Positions 1 to 7,241 of a DNA stretch of 64,000 bases are shown here, one piece after another; within the stretch, counting starts at the first letter, position 1, and every line of letters begins with the position of its first letter. Source of the stretch: Streptomyces roseifaciens. Lineage in GTDB: Bacteria; Actinomycetota; Actinomycetes; Streptomycetales; Streptomycetaceae. The position numbers and the translations under genes were made by a program. The notes beneath the pieces were generated by a model. That model ran no database searches, was not told the DNA's origin, and worked only from the letters and a program-made list of their open reading frames with translations. The stretch covers positions 62,001 through 126,000 of the forward strand of contig NZ_LNBE01000004.1 in assembly GCF_001445655.1 (NCBI RefSeq). Reading direction: 5' to 3'.

Positions 1-225
1 GTCCTTGTCGCCGACGGCCTTGCCGTCCGCCGCGGGCACTTCGTTCGCCCCGTCGAGGCTGCCGGCGAAGGAGACGGCCGCCTGCCGTCCGGACCCGCGG
101 CCCGCCCCGTCGCCGTCCTCCCCGCCGCCGCCCGGCACCACCGCGAAGGCGATGCCGACCCCCGCGGCGACGGCCGCTGCGGTGGCGGTGGCGATGACGG
201 CTTTGCGCTTGCCGAAACGGTTCAC
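1..225 (-). CDS. Secreted CHRD-domain protein, N-terminal part only
   Basis: The gene reads leftward out of the window, so only its first 75 codons are present. The GTG start at 225 has a GGGGAGG ribosome-binding site six bases upstream. A short basic head (NRFGKRK) precedes an Ala/Val-rich hydrophobic segment at about residues 9-30, which fits a signal peptide or N-terminal anchor. A Gly/Asp-rich linker follows, then FAGSLDGANEVP at about residues 51-62, which resembles the opening of the CHRD (chordin) domain. CHRD proteins in actinobacteria are exported and of unknown function. The fold assignment rests on this short motif, because the rest of the domain lies outside the window. Confidence 0.7.
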   Translation of the reverse strand, partial: MNRFGKRKAVIATATAAAVAAGVGIAFAVVPGGGGEDGDGAGRGSGRQAAVSFAGSLDGANEVPAADGKAVGDKD

Positions 226-560
226 GGCGAACCTCCCCGTACGGAGCCGCTGCCCCCTGCACCGGCTTCCCGGGCTGTCGTACGGGCCCGGTCCGTTCCC
301 CCGTTCAGCGGGAGATTGAGTCCTGCATCACGCGGCCGCCGCTGAACGCCGGGGCCGTTCCGTCCGTACGCGTCCGTAGGCGTCCGTACGCCGGAAGCCC
401 TCCCGGAAGCCCTCGCGGAATTTCCCGCCCCCGTGGTGAACGGGGCGCACGCCCCGCCCGTATCCATGGCCGGAGGACGTCACCGGAAGGCCCCGGCCGG
501 AACGGAGGACACGCGCACTGACAGTGAACACCGACGCGCGCTATCGACCAGGGGGAAGGC
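226..560. other. Intergenic region before sigU, with short repeats
   Basis: No convincing gene lies in these 335 bases. There are three near-repeats of GTCCGTA at about 360-388 and two copies of CCGGAAGCCCTC at about 390-415. A GGAAC box at 499-503 resembles an ECF-sigma -35 element, with about 17 bases before a poor -10, so autoregulation of the downstream sigma gene is possible but weakly supported. Confidence 0.4.
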
Positions 561-1100
561 TTGCGCAAGGATGCCGCCGTGGCTGACAGGACGAGTCCCG
601 ACGAGGCCCTGATGCGGGCGCTCTACGACGAGCACGCGGGCCCGCTCCTCGCCTTCGTCCTCCGGCTGGTGGACGGGGACCGCCAGCGCGCCGAGGACGT
701 CGTCCAGGAGACGCTGCTGCGCGCATGGCGCAACGCCGACCGGCTGCGCGGGGCTCCCGGCTCCGTACGGCCCTGGCTGGTGACCGTCGCCCGGCGCATC
801 GTCATCGACAACCACCGCAGCCGGCAGGCGCGGCCGCGCGAGGTCGACCCGGGGCCGCTGGAACTCGTCCCGGCGGCCGACGAGATCGACCGGGCGCTGC
901 GCCTGATGACCATCAACGACGCGCTGGGCGACCTGACGGAGGCGCACCGGGAGGCGCTGATCGAGACCTATTTCAGGGGACGTACCGTGAGCGAGGCGGC
1001 CGAGGTGCTGGGCGTACCGGCGGGGACCGTGCGGTCCCGGGTCTTCTACGCACTGCGCTCGATGAAGCTCTCGCTCGAAGAACGGGGAGTGACGGCATGA
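561..1100 (+). CDS. sigU: ECF sigma factor SigU
   Basis: A 179-residue ECF-type sigma factor that directs RNA polymerase to a stress or developmental regulon. Sigma region 2 spans about residues 15-90 (LYDEHAGPLLAFVLRL, then the helix around ERAEDVVQETLLRAW). Sigma region 4 spans about 118-172 (LTEAHREALIETYFRG, then the helix-turn-helix VSEAAEVLGVPAGTVRSRV). The TTG start at 561 follows GGGGGAAGG; a GTG at 579 is an in-frame alternative. The gene overlaps the downstream zinc-binding anti-sigma gene by ATGA, so the two are co-translated. The name comes from the remembered S. coelicolor order sigU-rsuA-helicase-malic enzyme-hup-murA, which is reproduced here. ECF class membership is certain; the name is likely. 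Confidence 0.85.
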   Translation: MRKDAAVADRTSPDEALMRALYDEHAGPLLAFVLRLVDGDRQRAEDVVQETLLRAWRNADRLRGAPGSVRPWLVTVARRIVIDNHRSRQARPREVDPGPLELVPAADEIDRALRLMTINDALGDLTEAHREALIETYFRGRTVSEAAEVLGVPAGTVRSRVFYALRSMKLSLEERGVTA

Positions 1101-1840
1101 ACCGGCCGGCACCGGACCATGAGCAGCACACCGAGGTGGGCGCCTACGCCCTCGGCGTCCTCGACGCGGTGGACGCCGCCCGGTTCGAGGAGCACCTCGC
1201 CGGGTGCCCGCGGTGCGCGGCCGAGCTCGACGACCTGATGGGCCTGACCCCGCTCCTGGCGGACCTCAAGGAGTCCGCGCCCGGCCCGGAGGCCCTCGCG
1301 CCGCGCCCGGACCCGGCGCTGCTCGACCGCCTGCTCGCGGGTGTCACGGCGACCCGCCGGGCGCAGCGGACCCGCCGCCTGTGCCTGGTCGCGGCCGCCG
1401 CCGCGCTGATCGTCGCGGGCCCGCTGGCGGGCGCCGCGGTCTTCTCCGAGGAGGCCCCGGACCACAGCGGCGTGAGTGCGGCGAAGCAGATGTACGAGGA
1501 CGGCGAGAAGATCGGCGCGGTCGACCCGGCCACGAAGGTCGATGCGACGGTCTCGCTGCAGCCGAAGGCGTGGGGGACCCATGTGGCCCTCCGGCTGTCC
1601 CACGTCAGAGGCCCGCTGACCTGCGATCTCGTCGCCGTGGGCAAGGACGGGGAGCGGCAGACGGTGACGACGTGGGCGGTCCCGCCGGGCGGCTACGGCC
1701 TGGAGGGGAACGACAAGGGCGACAAATGGAGCAAGGAGCCGCTGTACACCCACGGCGGCGCCGCACTGAACCGGAGCGATATCTCCCGGTTCGAGGTGCG
1801 GACACTCGACGGCAAACTGCTCGCGACCGTCAAGGTGTGA
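1097..1840 (+). CDS. rsuA: Zinc-binding anti-sigma factor RsuA
   Basis: A 247-residue membrane-anchored anti-sigma factor expected to hold SigU inactive at the membrane. The N-terminal zf-HC2 domain has the H-x3-C-x2-C motif in EEHLAGCPRC at about residues 32-41. A single transmembrane segment, rich in Ala/Leu/Val, lies at about residues 97-120. The remaining ~125 residues form an extracytoplasmic domain that is probably the sensor (ends FEVRTLDGKLLATVKV). The start overlaps the sigma factor stop as ATGA, typical of sigma/anti-sigma pairs needing equal synthesis. The family role is well established; the signal sensed cannot be read from the sequence. Confidence 0.85.
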   Translation: MNRPAPDHEQHTEVGAYALGVLDAVDAARFEEHLAGCPRCAAELDDLMGLTPLLADLKESAPGPEALAPRPDPALLDRLLAGVTATRRAQRTRRLCLVAAAAALIVAGPLAGAAVFSEEAPDHSGVSAAKQMYEDGEKIGAVDPATKVDATVSLQPKAWGTHVALRLSHVRGPLTCDLVAVGKDGERQTVTTWAVPPGGYGLEGNDKGDKWSKEPLYTHGGAALNRSDISRFEVRTLDGKLLATVKV

Positions 1841-1950
1841 CCAAAAACCCTCCAACCCCGATGAAAACAGTCATGTACCGACAGGTGCGCTCAGTACCCC
1901 TGTTCGCGTACGGTTGACGGCTGCCCTAGGCACAGCAGAAGGGGGCTTGG

Positions 1951-4284
1951 GTGGCCGCGCAGAACGCCACGCACGCGCAGGTGGCGACCGGACCGCAGAG
2001 CGAGCCCGACGGGGTCCGCGACCGCGAGATCGGTACCGAACAACAGCATCTGGACCGGGTCTACCGGCGTCTGGAGGAGAAGATCCACGAGGCCGAGTTC
2101 CTCATGGACGACGCCGCCAAGCGCGGGCAGGTCGGCACGCCCGGCGCGCTCGCCGAGCGGGACGCCCAGGTCTTCCGCGCCGGGGTGCACCTCAACCGGC
2201 TCAACAACGAATTCGAGGACTTCCTCTTCGGCCGCATCGACCTGCTGCTCGGCAAGGACGGCAAGAAGGGCCCCGACGGCGCCTACACCTCCGTAGAGCC
2301 CGCCGACGACGCCGTCCGCGGCGACCGGGCCGAGATCGCCGAGACCCTGCACATCGGCCGCATCGGCGTCCTCGACGCCGACTACTCCCCGCTGGTCATC
2401 GACTGGCGGGCGCCCGCGGCCGCGCCCTTCTACCGCGCCACGCCCGTCGCGCCCGGCCGCGTCGTCCGCCGCCGCGTCGTCCGCTCCAAGGGCCGCCGCG
2501 TCCTGGGCGTCGAGGACGACCTGCTCCGCCCGGAGCTGATCGCCACCCTCGGCGGGGACACCCTGCCGGTCGTCGGCGACGGCGCGCTGATGGCCGCGCT
2601 CGGCCAGGCCCGCAGCCACACGATGCGCGACATCGTCTCCTCCATCCAGGCCGAGCAGGACATGGTCATCCGCGCGCCCGCCGCGTCGGTGACCGAGGTC
2701 GAGGGCGGCCCCGGCACCGGCAAGACCGCCGTGGCCCTGCACCGCGCCGCCTACCTGCTCTACCAGGACCGCCGCCGCTACGCGGGCGGCATCCTCGTCG
2801 TCTCCCCGACCCCGCTGCTCGTCTCCTACACCGAAGGCGTGCTGCCCTCCCTCGGCGAGGAGGGGCAGGTCGCCATCCGGGCCGTCGGCTCGCTGGTCGA
2901 CGGCGCCGAGGCCGACACGTACGACGAGCCGGCCGTGGCCCGTGTCAAGGGCTCCTCGCGCATGCTCAAGGTGCTGCGCAAGGCGGTCCGCGGCGCGCTG
3001 GAGACCGCCGGCCCGGCCGGCCCGCCCGACCGGCTGCGCGTCGTCGCCTTCGGCGCCCGCATCGAGCTCGGCGCCGAGGACCTCAAGCGCATCCGCAACA
3101 CCGCCCTCGGCGGCACCGCACCGGTGAACCTGCTGCGCCCGCGCGCCCGCAGGCTGATCCTCGACGCCCTGTGGTCCAGGGCCGGCGGACCCAAGCGCTA
3201 CACCGACCCCGAGCTCGCCGCCGAGGCCCGCTCCGCCTTCGACGAGGACATCACCACCGAGGACGACTTCCTCGCCTTCCTCGACGCCTGGTGGCCGGAG
3301 TTGACGCCGCGTCAGGTGCTGGCGGGCATGGCCGACGAGAAGCGCCTCGCCCGCTCCGCCCGCCGGGTGCTCAACCCGCGCGAGACCCGGCTGCTGGCCC
3401 GCTCGCTGCGCCGCCTGGACGCCGCCGGGCGCGGCCCGCTGTCCGTGCACGACGTGGCCCTGCTGGACGAGCTGGAGACGCTCCTCGGCGCCCCGGCCCG
3501 CCCGAGGAAGCCGCGCGAGTACGACCCGCTCGACCACCTCACCGGGCTGGAGGAGCTGATGCCGCAGCGCTCGGAGTCGCGCCGCGAGCGCGCCGAGCGC
3601 CTGGCCGAGGAGCGCCGCGACTACGCGCACGTCATCGTGGACGAGGCGCAGGACCTGACGCCCATGCAGTGGCGCATGGTGGGCCGCAGGGGCCGCACCG
3701 CCACCTGGACGATCGTCGGCGACCCGGCGCAGTCCTCGTGGTCCGACCCGGACGAGGCCGCCGCCGCCCGCGACGAGGCGCTCGGCGCCCGCCGTCGCAC
3801 CCGCTTCCGGCTCACCGTGAACTACCGCAACCCCGCGGAGATCGCCGAGCTCGCGGCCAAGGTGCTGGCGCTGGCGATGCCGGGCATGGAGTCCCCGGCG
3901 GCCGTCCGCTCCACGGGCGTCGTGCCGCGCTTCGCCGTCGCGGGCGCCGCCCTCGCCCCGGCCGTCCGGGCCGAGGCGGAGCACCTGCTGGCGGACGTCG
4001 AGGGCACGGTCGGCGTGGTCGTGCCCATGGCGCGGCGCGCGGAGGCCCGCGGCTGGCTGGCCGGGCTCGGCGACCGGGTCGTGGTGCTGGGCAGCCTGGA
4101 GGCCAAGGGCCTGGAGTACGACGCGACGATCGTCGTCTCGCCGGCCGACATCGCCGACGAGTCCCCGGCGGGCCTGCGGGTGCTGTACGTGGCGCTGACC
4201 CGTGCCACCCAGCGGCTGACCGTGCTCTCGGGCGAGCGCGACGACCCGGACGCGAACGGGGTGCCGGACCTGCTGCGGGACTGA
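1951..4284 (+). CDS. helD: HelD-family RNA polymerase-associated helicase
   Basis: A 777-residue superfamily-1 UvrD/Rep-like ATPase of the HelD group, which removes stalled RNA polymerase from DNA rather than unwinding duplexes as a repair helicase. The N-terminus is a charged helical region (about residues 25-70) of the type that inserts into RNA polymerase in HelD structures. Walker A GGPGTGKT lies near residue 252, the Walker B-like DEAQD near 564, and motif VI (VALTRATQRL) near the C-terminus. A HelD-specific insertion separates the two halves. The GTG start at 1951 has an AAGGGGG site upstream. The gene follows rsuA by 110 bases. HelR, which confers rifamycin tolerance, is a close relative, so that label is the main alternative. 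Confidence 0.85.
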   Translation: MAAQNATHAQVATGPQSEPDGVRDREIGTEQQHLDRVYRRLEEKIHEAEFLMDDAAKRGQVGTPGALAERDAQVFRAGVHLNRLNNEFEDFLFGRIDLLLGKDGKKGPDGAYTSVEPADDAVRGDRAEIAETLHIGRIGVLDADYSPLVIDWRAPAAAPFYRATPVAPGRVVRRRVVRSKGRRVLGVEDDLLRPELIATLGGDTLPVVGDGALMAALGQARSHTMRDIVSSIQAEQDMVIRAPAASVTEVEGGPGTGKTAVALHRAAYLLYQDRRRYAGGILVVSPTPLLVSYTEGVLPSLGEEGQVAIRAVGSLVDGAEADTYDEPAVARVKGSSRMLKVLRKAVRGALETAGPAGPPDRLRVVAFGARIELGAEDLKRIRNTALGGTAPVNLLRPRARRLILDALWSRAGGPKRYTDPELAAEARSAFDEDITTEDDFLAFLDAWWPELTPRQVLAGMADEKRLARSARRVLNPRETRLLARSLRRLDAAGRGPLSVHDVALLDELETLLGAPARPRKPREYDPLDHLTGLEELMPQRSESRRERAERLAEERRDYAHVIVDEAQDLTPMQWRMVGRRGRTATWTIVGDPAQSSWSDPDEAAAARDEALGARRRTRFRLTVNYRNPAEIAELAAKVLALAMPGMESPAAVRSTGVVPRFAVAGAALAPAVRAEAEHLLADVEGTVGVVVPMARRAEARGWLAGLGDRVVVLGSLEAKGLEYDATIVVSPADIADESPAGLRVLYVALTRATQRLTVLSGERDDPDANGVPDLLRD

Positions 4285-4285
4285 G

Positions 4286-4420
4286 GCCGCGCGGTACGGG
4301 GGTTGCGCGGTACGGCGGTTGCGCGGTGCGGGGGGCGCGTCATGGGGCCGCGGTACCAGAGGGGCGGCTGCGGTACGAGGGGCCGCGGTACCGGGAGGGG
4401 CGCCGCGGCTCCGCCGGCCG
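4286..4420. repeat. Imperfect GCGGTAC-rich tandem repeats after helD
   Basis: This non-coding stretch is built from near-repeats of GCGCGGTACGG and GGGGCCGCGGTACC, several copies each in loose tandem. The second motif contains the palindrome CCGCGGTACC. It may act as a diffuse transcription-stop or fold-back region after the helicase gene; no function can be assigned. Confidence 0.5.
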
Positions 4421-4496
4421 GGGGGTGGAACGACGCTCTCGGGGGCGAACTTCCCCTGGCGGAATGACTTCCCGGGGCGGTTTGTTAGCCTGGGTG

Positions 4497-4640
4497 TGGC
4501 ACCGGCTCGATCCAAGCCCCCGGGCCCAACCTTAGTCGCTTCGAGCGACCACTTGCCGCGAGGCGAGCATGGCGGGTCGGTGTCGTCAGCGTCCCGACGG
4601 GCGCCCTTCTTCGGAGGGGCGCCCGTCGGCGTTTCCGGGC
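4497..4640 (+). ncRNA. Candidate structured small RNA upstream of the malic enzyme
   Basis: A plausible sigma-70 promoter (ATGACT at 4464-4469, TAGCCT at 4486-4491, 16-base spacer) is followed by ordered RNA structure. A hairpin GTCGCT/AGCGAC with a TCG loop lies at 4535-4549. A hairpin CTTGCC/GGCGAG closed by a GCGA (GNRA) tetraloop lies at 4552-4567. A 13-bp terminator-like stem follows at 4594-4629. No good reading frame or ribosome-binding site fits the segment. It could be an independent ~130-nt small RNA, or a leader/attenuator for the malic enzyme that starts 200 bases downstream. I do not recognise an Rfam family. Confidence 0.5.
4594..4629 (+). terminator. Strong hairpin ending the candidate small RNA
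   Basis: CCGACGGGCGCCC pairs perfectly with GGGCGCCCGTCGG (13 bp) around a TTCTTCGGAG loop, followed by GTTTCC. It is a typical Streptomyces rho-independent-like terminator without a long T tract. Confidence 0.7.
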
Positions 4641-4717
4641 CCGGGCGCGGCCCGGCGGCGTCATCAACGCCTCTTGCTCTGCGGAACTTTATTTCCGAAA
4701 TTCACCCCTGGTTACCG

Positions 4718-4733
4718 CCTACCGGTCGGTAGG
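4718..4733. promoter_or_regulatory. Palindromic operator candidate (TetR-type) before the malic enzyme
   Basis: CCTACCG-GT-CGGTAGG is a perfect inverted repeat with 7-bp arms and a 2-bp centre, located 95 bases before the malic enzyme start. Its size and the ACCGGTCGGT core are like operators bound by TetR-family repressors. No TetR gene lies in the window, so the binder would be encoded elsewhere. Confidence 0.45.
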
Positions 4734-4827
4734 TGGGACGATCGTTACTTGCGCTCCCTCGGTCGGCGTCCCGTCGGCCCGGCGGTGCGCGCACCAGCGA
4801 AACAAGGGAAAGCAGAGGAAGTCGGCC

Positions 4828-6261
4828 ATGGCAACGGCGCCTAGCGTCTCGTACTCGATGACGGTCCGGCTGGAGGTTCCCGCGAGCGGGACCTCGGTCA
4901 GTGAGCTGACCACGGCCGTGGAATCCTCGGGCGGTTCGGTGACGGGCCTCGACGTGACCGCTTCCGGTCACGAGAAGCTGCGGATCGACGTCACGATGGC
5001 GACGACCTCGACCGAGCACGCCGACGAGATCGTCGAGAAGCTCCGCGGCATCGAAGGCGTCGTCCTGGGCAAGGTCTCCGACCGTACGTTCCTGATGCAC
5101 CTCGGCGGCAAGATCGAGATGGCGTCCAAGCACCCCATCCGCAACCGCGACGACCTCTCCATGATCTACACCCCCGGCGTCGCCCGCGTGTGCATGGCCA
5201 TCGCCGAGAACCCCGAGGACGCCCGCCGCCTGACCATCAAGCGCAACAGCGTCGCCGTGGTCACCGACGGCTCCGCGGTGCTGGGCCTGGGCAACATCGG
5301 CCCCAAGGCCGCGCTGCCGGTGATGGAGGGCAAGGCCGCGCTCTTCAAACGCTTCGCGGGCATCGACGCCTGGCCGATCTGCCTGGACACCCAGGACTCC
5401 GACGCCATCGTCGAGATCGTCAAGGCCATCGCCCCCGGCTTCGCCGGCATCAACCTCGAGGACATCTCCGCCCCCCGCTGCTTCGAGATCGAAGCCCGCC
5501 TGCGCGAAGCCCTCGACATCCCCGTCTTCCACGACGACCAGCACGGCACCGCCATCGTCGTCCTCGCCGCCCTCACCAACGCCCTGCGCGTGGTCGGCAA
5601 GGCCATCGGCGACGTACGCGTCGTCATGTCCGGCGCAGGCGCCGCCGGAACGGCCATCCTCAAGCTCCTGATCGCCGCCGGCGTCAAGCACGCCGTCGTC
5701 GCCGACATCCACGGCGTCGTCCACGCCGCACGCCCCGACCTCGTCGACGCCGGCCCCGAAACCGCCCTGCGCTGGATCGCCGACAACACCAACCCCGAAG
5801 GCATCACCGGCACCCTCAAGGAAGCCGTGCGCGGCGCCGACGTCTTCATCGGCGTCTCCGCCCCCAACGTCCTGGGCGGTGACGACGTCGCCGCCATGGC
5901 CGACAACGCCATCGTCTTCGCGCTCGCCAACCCCGACCCCGAGGTCGAACCCGGCATCGCCCGCAAGACCGCCGCCGTCGTCGCCACCGGCCGCTCCGAC
6001 TTCCCCAACCAGATCAACAACGTCCTGGTCTTCCCCGGCGTCTTCCGCGGACTCCTCGACGCCCAGTCCCGCACGGTCAACACCGACATGATGCTCGCCG
6101 CCGCCCGCGCCCTCGCCGACGTCGTCGCCGAGGACGAACTCAACGCGAACTACATCATCCCCAGCGTCTTCAACGACAAGGTCGCCGGGGCGGTCGCGGG
6201 CGCGGTCCGCGAGGCCGCGAAGGCCGCCGGTGCGGCTGTGACGGGCACCACGACCGTCTGA
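4828..6261 (+). CDS. maeB: NAD-dependent malic enzyme with N-terminal ACT domain
   Basis: A 477-residue malate oxidoreductase (decarboxylating) that converts malate to pyruvate and CO2 in the cytoplasm. An ACT-like regulatory domain occupies about residues 1-85 (YSMTVRLEVPASG, then LRIDVTMATTS). The malic N domain follows (YTPGVARVC; KRNSVAVVTDGSAVLGLGNIG; LCLDTQDSDA-type catalytic block with ICLDTQ), then the Rossmann NAD-binding domain (VVMSGAGAAGTAILKLL). HDDQHGTA near residues 235-242 is the conserved metal-site segment. The homologue I remember in S. coelicolor is the NAD-specific enzyme. The ATG start has AGAGGAA upstream. The preceding palindrome and structured RNA candidate suggest regulated expression. 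A terminator follows at 6271. Confidence 0.9.
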   Translation: MATAPSVSYSMTVRLEVPASGTSVSELTTAVESSGGSVTGLDVTASGHEKLRIDVTMATTSTEHADEIVEKLRGIEGVVLGKVSDRTFLMHLGGKIEMASKHPIRNRDDLSMIYTPGVARVCMAIAENPEDARRLTIKRNSVAVVTDGSAVLGLGNIGPKAALPVMEGKAALFKRFAGIDAWPICLDTQDSDAIVEIVKAIAPGFAGINLEDISAPRCFEIEARLREALDIPVFHDDQHGTAIVVLAALTNALRVVGKAIGDVRVVMSGAGAAGTAILKLLIAAGVKHAVVADIHGVVHAARPDLVDAGPETALRWIADNTNPEGITGTLKEAVRGADVFIGVSAPNVLGGDDVAAMADNAIVFALANPDPEVEPGIARKTAAVVATGRSDFPNQINNVLVFPGVFRGLLDAQSRTVNTDMMLAAARALADVVAEDELNANYIIPSVFNDKVAGAVAGAVREAAKAAGAAVTGTTTV

Positions 6262-6270
6262 TGACGGCGC

Positions 6271-6294
6271 GTCGCGGGCCCACGGGCCCGCGAC
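6271..6294 (+). terminator. Terminator after the malic enzyme
   Basis: GTCGCGGGCCC and GGGCCCGCGAC form an 11-bp perfect inverted repeat starting 10 bases after the malic enzyme stop. The palindromic centre means the real loop is CCCACGGG. Confidence 0.65.
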
Positions 6295-6534
6295 CTGCCC
6301 CTAAGGTGTCGGGCAGAAATCAGGCCGCAGAAATGCGGCTGTATCCGAGGCTGTGCCGCTTTCCGTGTGACTCTCCAGGGTGCCGGATTGGCTTTCCCGC
6401 CACTGGTGGGGGCAGGATGCGTAACCGGGCGCGAGGGTCTGGCAACGGACCCGGGTCCGGGGACTGTCCGAGGGCCCTGGCAGCATCGGCTTCGATCTCA
6501 CGCCTCATTGGCAAGAAGAACACGGGAGTACAAC

Positions 6535-6816
6535 ATGAACCGCAGTGAGCTGGTGGCCGCGCTGGCCGACCGCGCCGAGGTGACCCGCAAGGACGCCGAC
6601 GCCGTTCTGGCCGCGCTCGCCGAGACCGTCGGCGAGGTCGTCGCCAAGGGCGACGAGAAGGTCACCATCCCCGGCTTCCTGACCTTCGAGCGCACCCACC
6701 GTGCCGCTCGGACCGCTCGCAACCCGCAGACGGGTGAGCCGATCCAGATCGCTGCCGGTTACAGCGTGAAGGTCTCCGCGGGCTCCAAGCTCAAGGAAGC
6801 CGCCAAGGGCAAGTAA
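6535..6816 (+). CDS. hupA: HU-family nucleoid protein HupA
   Basis: A 93-residue bacterial HU/IHF-type histone-like protein that bends and compacts DNA. It starts MNRSELVAALADRAEVTRKDADAVL and keeps the diagnostic beta-arm region (PGFLTFERTHRAARTARNPQTGEPI). The length is the standard ~90 residues, so it is the short HU1/HupA form rather than the sporulation-linked HupS with a Lys/Ala tail; only KEAAKGK remains at the C-terminus. A GGGAG site lies upstream of the ATG. The 270-base gap before it carries no other gene but may contain its promoter. A strong terminator follows immediately, so it is probably monocistronic and highly expressed. Confidence 0.92.
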   Translation: MNRSELVAALADRAEVTRKDADAVLAALAETVGEVVAKGDEKVTIPGFLTFERTHRAARTARNPQTGEPIQIAAGYSVKVSAGSKLKEAAKGK

Positions 6817-6843
6817 GGCCTTCAGCGCTGCGCTCAGCGCTGG

Positions 6844-6878
6844 AAGGGCGGTCACCCCGGGCCGGGGTGACCGCCCTT
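6844..6878 (+). terminator. Terminator of hupA
   Basis: AAGGGCGGTCACCCC and GGGGTGACCGCCCTT pair over 15 bp around a GGGCC loop, followed by CGGGCTTTTCCC. It is a strong intrinsic terminator 28 bases after the hupA stop. Confidence 0.85.
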
Positions 6879-6947
6879 CGGGCTTTTCCCGGGCTTCTAC
6901 GGGCCCTGCAAGGCCCGTGGACGGCGTACGGCCACCCGGATGCACGA

Positions 6948-6987
6948 AAGCGCCTGTACGGGCCTTGAATGGCCCGTACAGGCGCTT
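6948..6987. terminator. Long perfect hairpin between hupA and murA
   Basis: A 17-bp perfect inverted repeat (AAGCGCCTGTACGGGCC and its complement) encloses a 6-base loop. It lies between convergent hupA and murA and can stop transcription from either side; it probably serves as the outer terminator of murA. Confidence 0.6.
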
Positions 6988-7048
6988 ACGGCCCGTCAGA
7001 ACGGCTAGCCTCAGGCGTCCGTGCCGCGGACTCCGACCGGGACGCGCG

Positions 7049-7112
7049 TCAGGCGCCGGTGTCGCCGCCGGGCATTTCCACGTTGGCGCGGAGGTCCTTC
7101 AGCTTCTGCATG
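7049..7112 (-). repeat. Duplicated copy of the murA 3' end
   Basis: These 64 bases match the last 64 bases of murA (7178-7241) at 62 positions and encode the same final residues, QKLKDL-ANVEMPGGDTGA, with Gly changed to Arg, plus the stop. The copy lies 129 bases (43 codons) beyond the true stop, in the same frame. On the minus strand GGAAG precedes its ATG. It looks like a recent tandem duplication remnant rather than a gene. Confidence 0.85.
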
Positions 7113-7136
7113 CTGTTTCTTCCCGGGGGGTAACCC

Positions 7137-7160
7137 CCGGACCCCCAGCCGGGGGTCCGG
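7137..7160. terminator. GC-rich hairpin within the murA tail duplication
   Basis: CCGGACCCCC pairs with GGGGGTCCGG (10 bp) around AGCC, inside the 65-bp spacer that separates the two murA 3' ends. A similar GGGGTAACCCCCGGACCCCC-type sequence is common after Streptomyces genes and probably terminates murA transcription. Confidence 0.5.
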
Positions 7161-7177
7161 GAGCGGCGCGGAGAGGC

Positions 7178-7241
7178 TCAGGCGCCGGTGTCGCCGCCGG
7201 GCATTTCCACGTTGGCGCCGAGATCCTTCAGCTTCTGCATG
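7178..7241 (-). repeat. Original murA 3' end (pair of the 7049-7112 repeat)
   Basis: This is the functional copy of the 64-bp repeat and forms the last 21 codons plus stop of murA. Differences from the downstream copy are confined to two bases. Confidence 0.85.

Noticed and set aside
1914..1945. TTGACG-based promoter for helD
   Set aside because: No matching -10 element occurs at a proper distance, so only the ribosome-binding site is credible.
1891..4515. Minus-strand open frame of 874 codons opposite helD
   Set aside because: It is a high-GC antisense shadow with Arg/Gly/Ala-biased translation and no domain; helD on the other strand has clear motifs.
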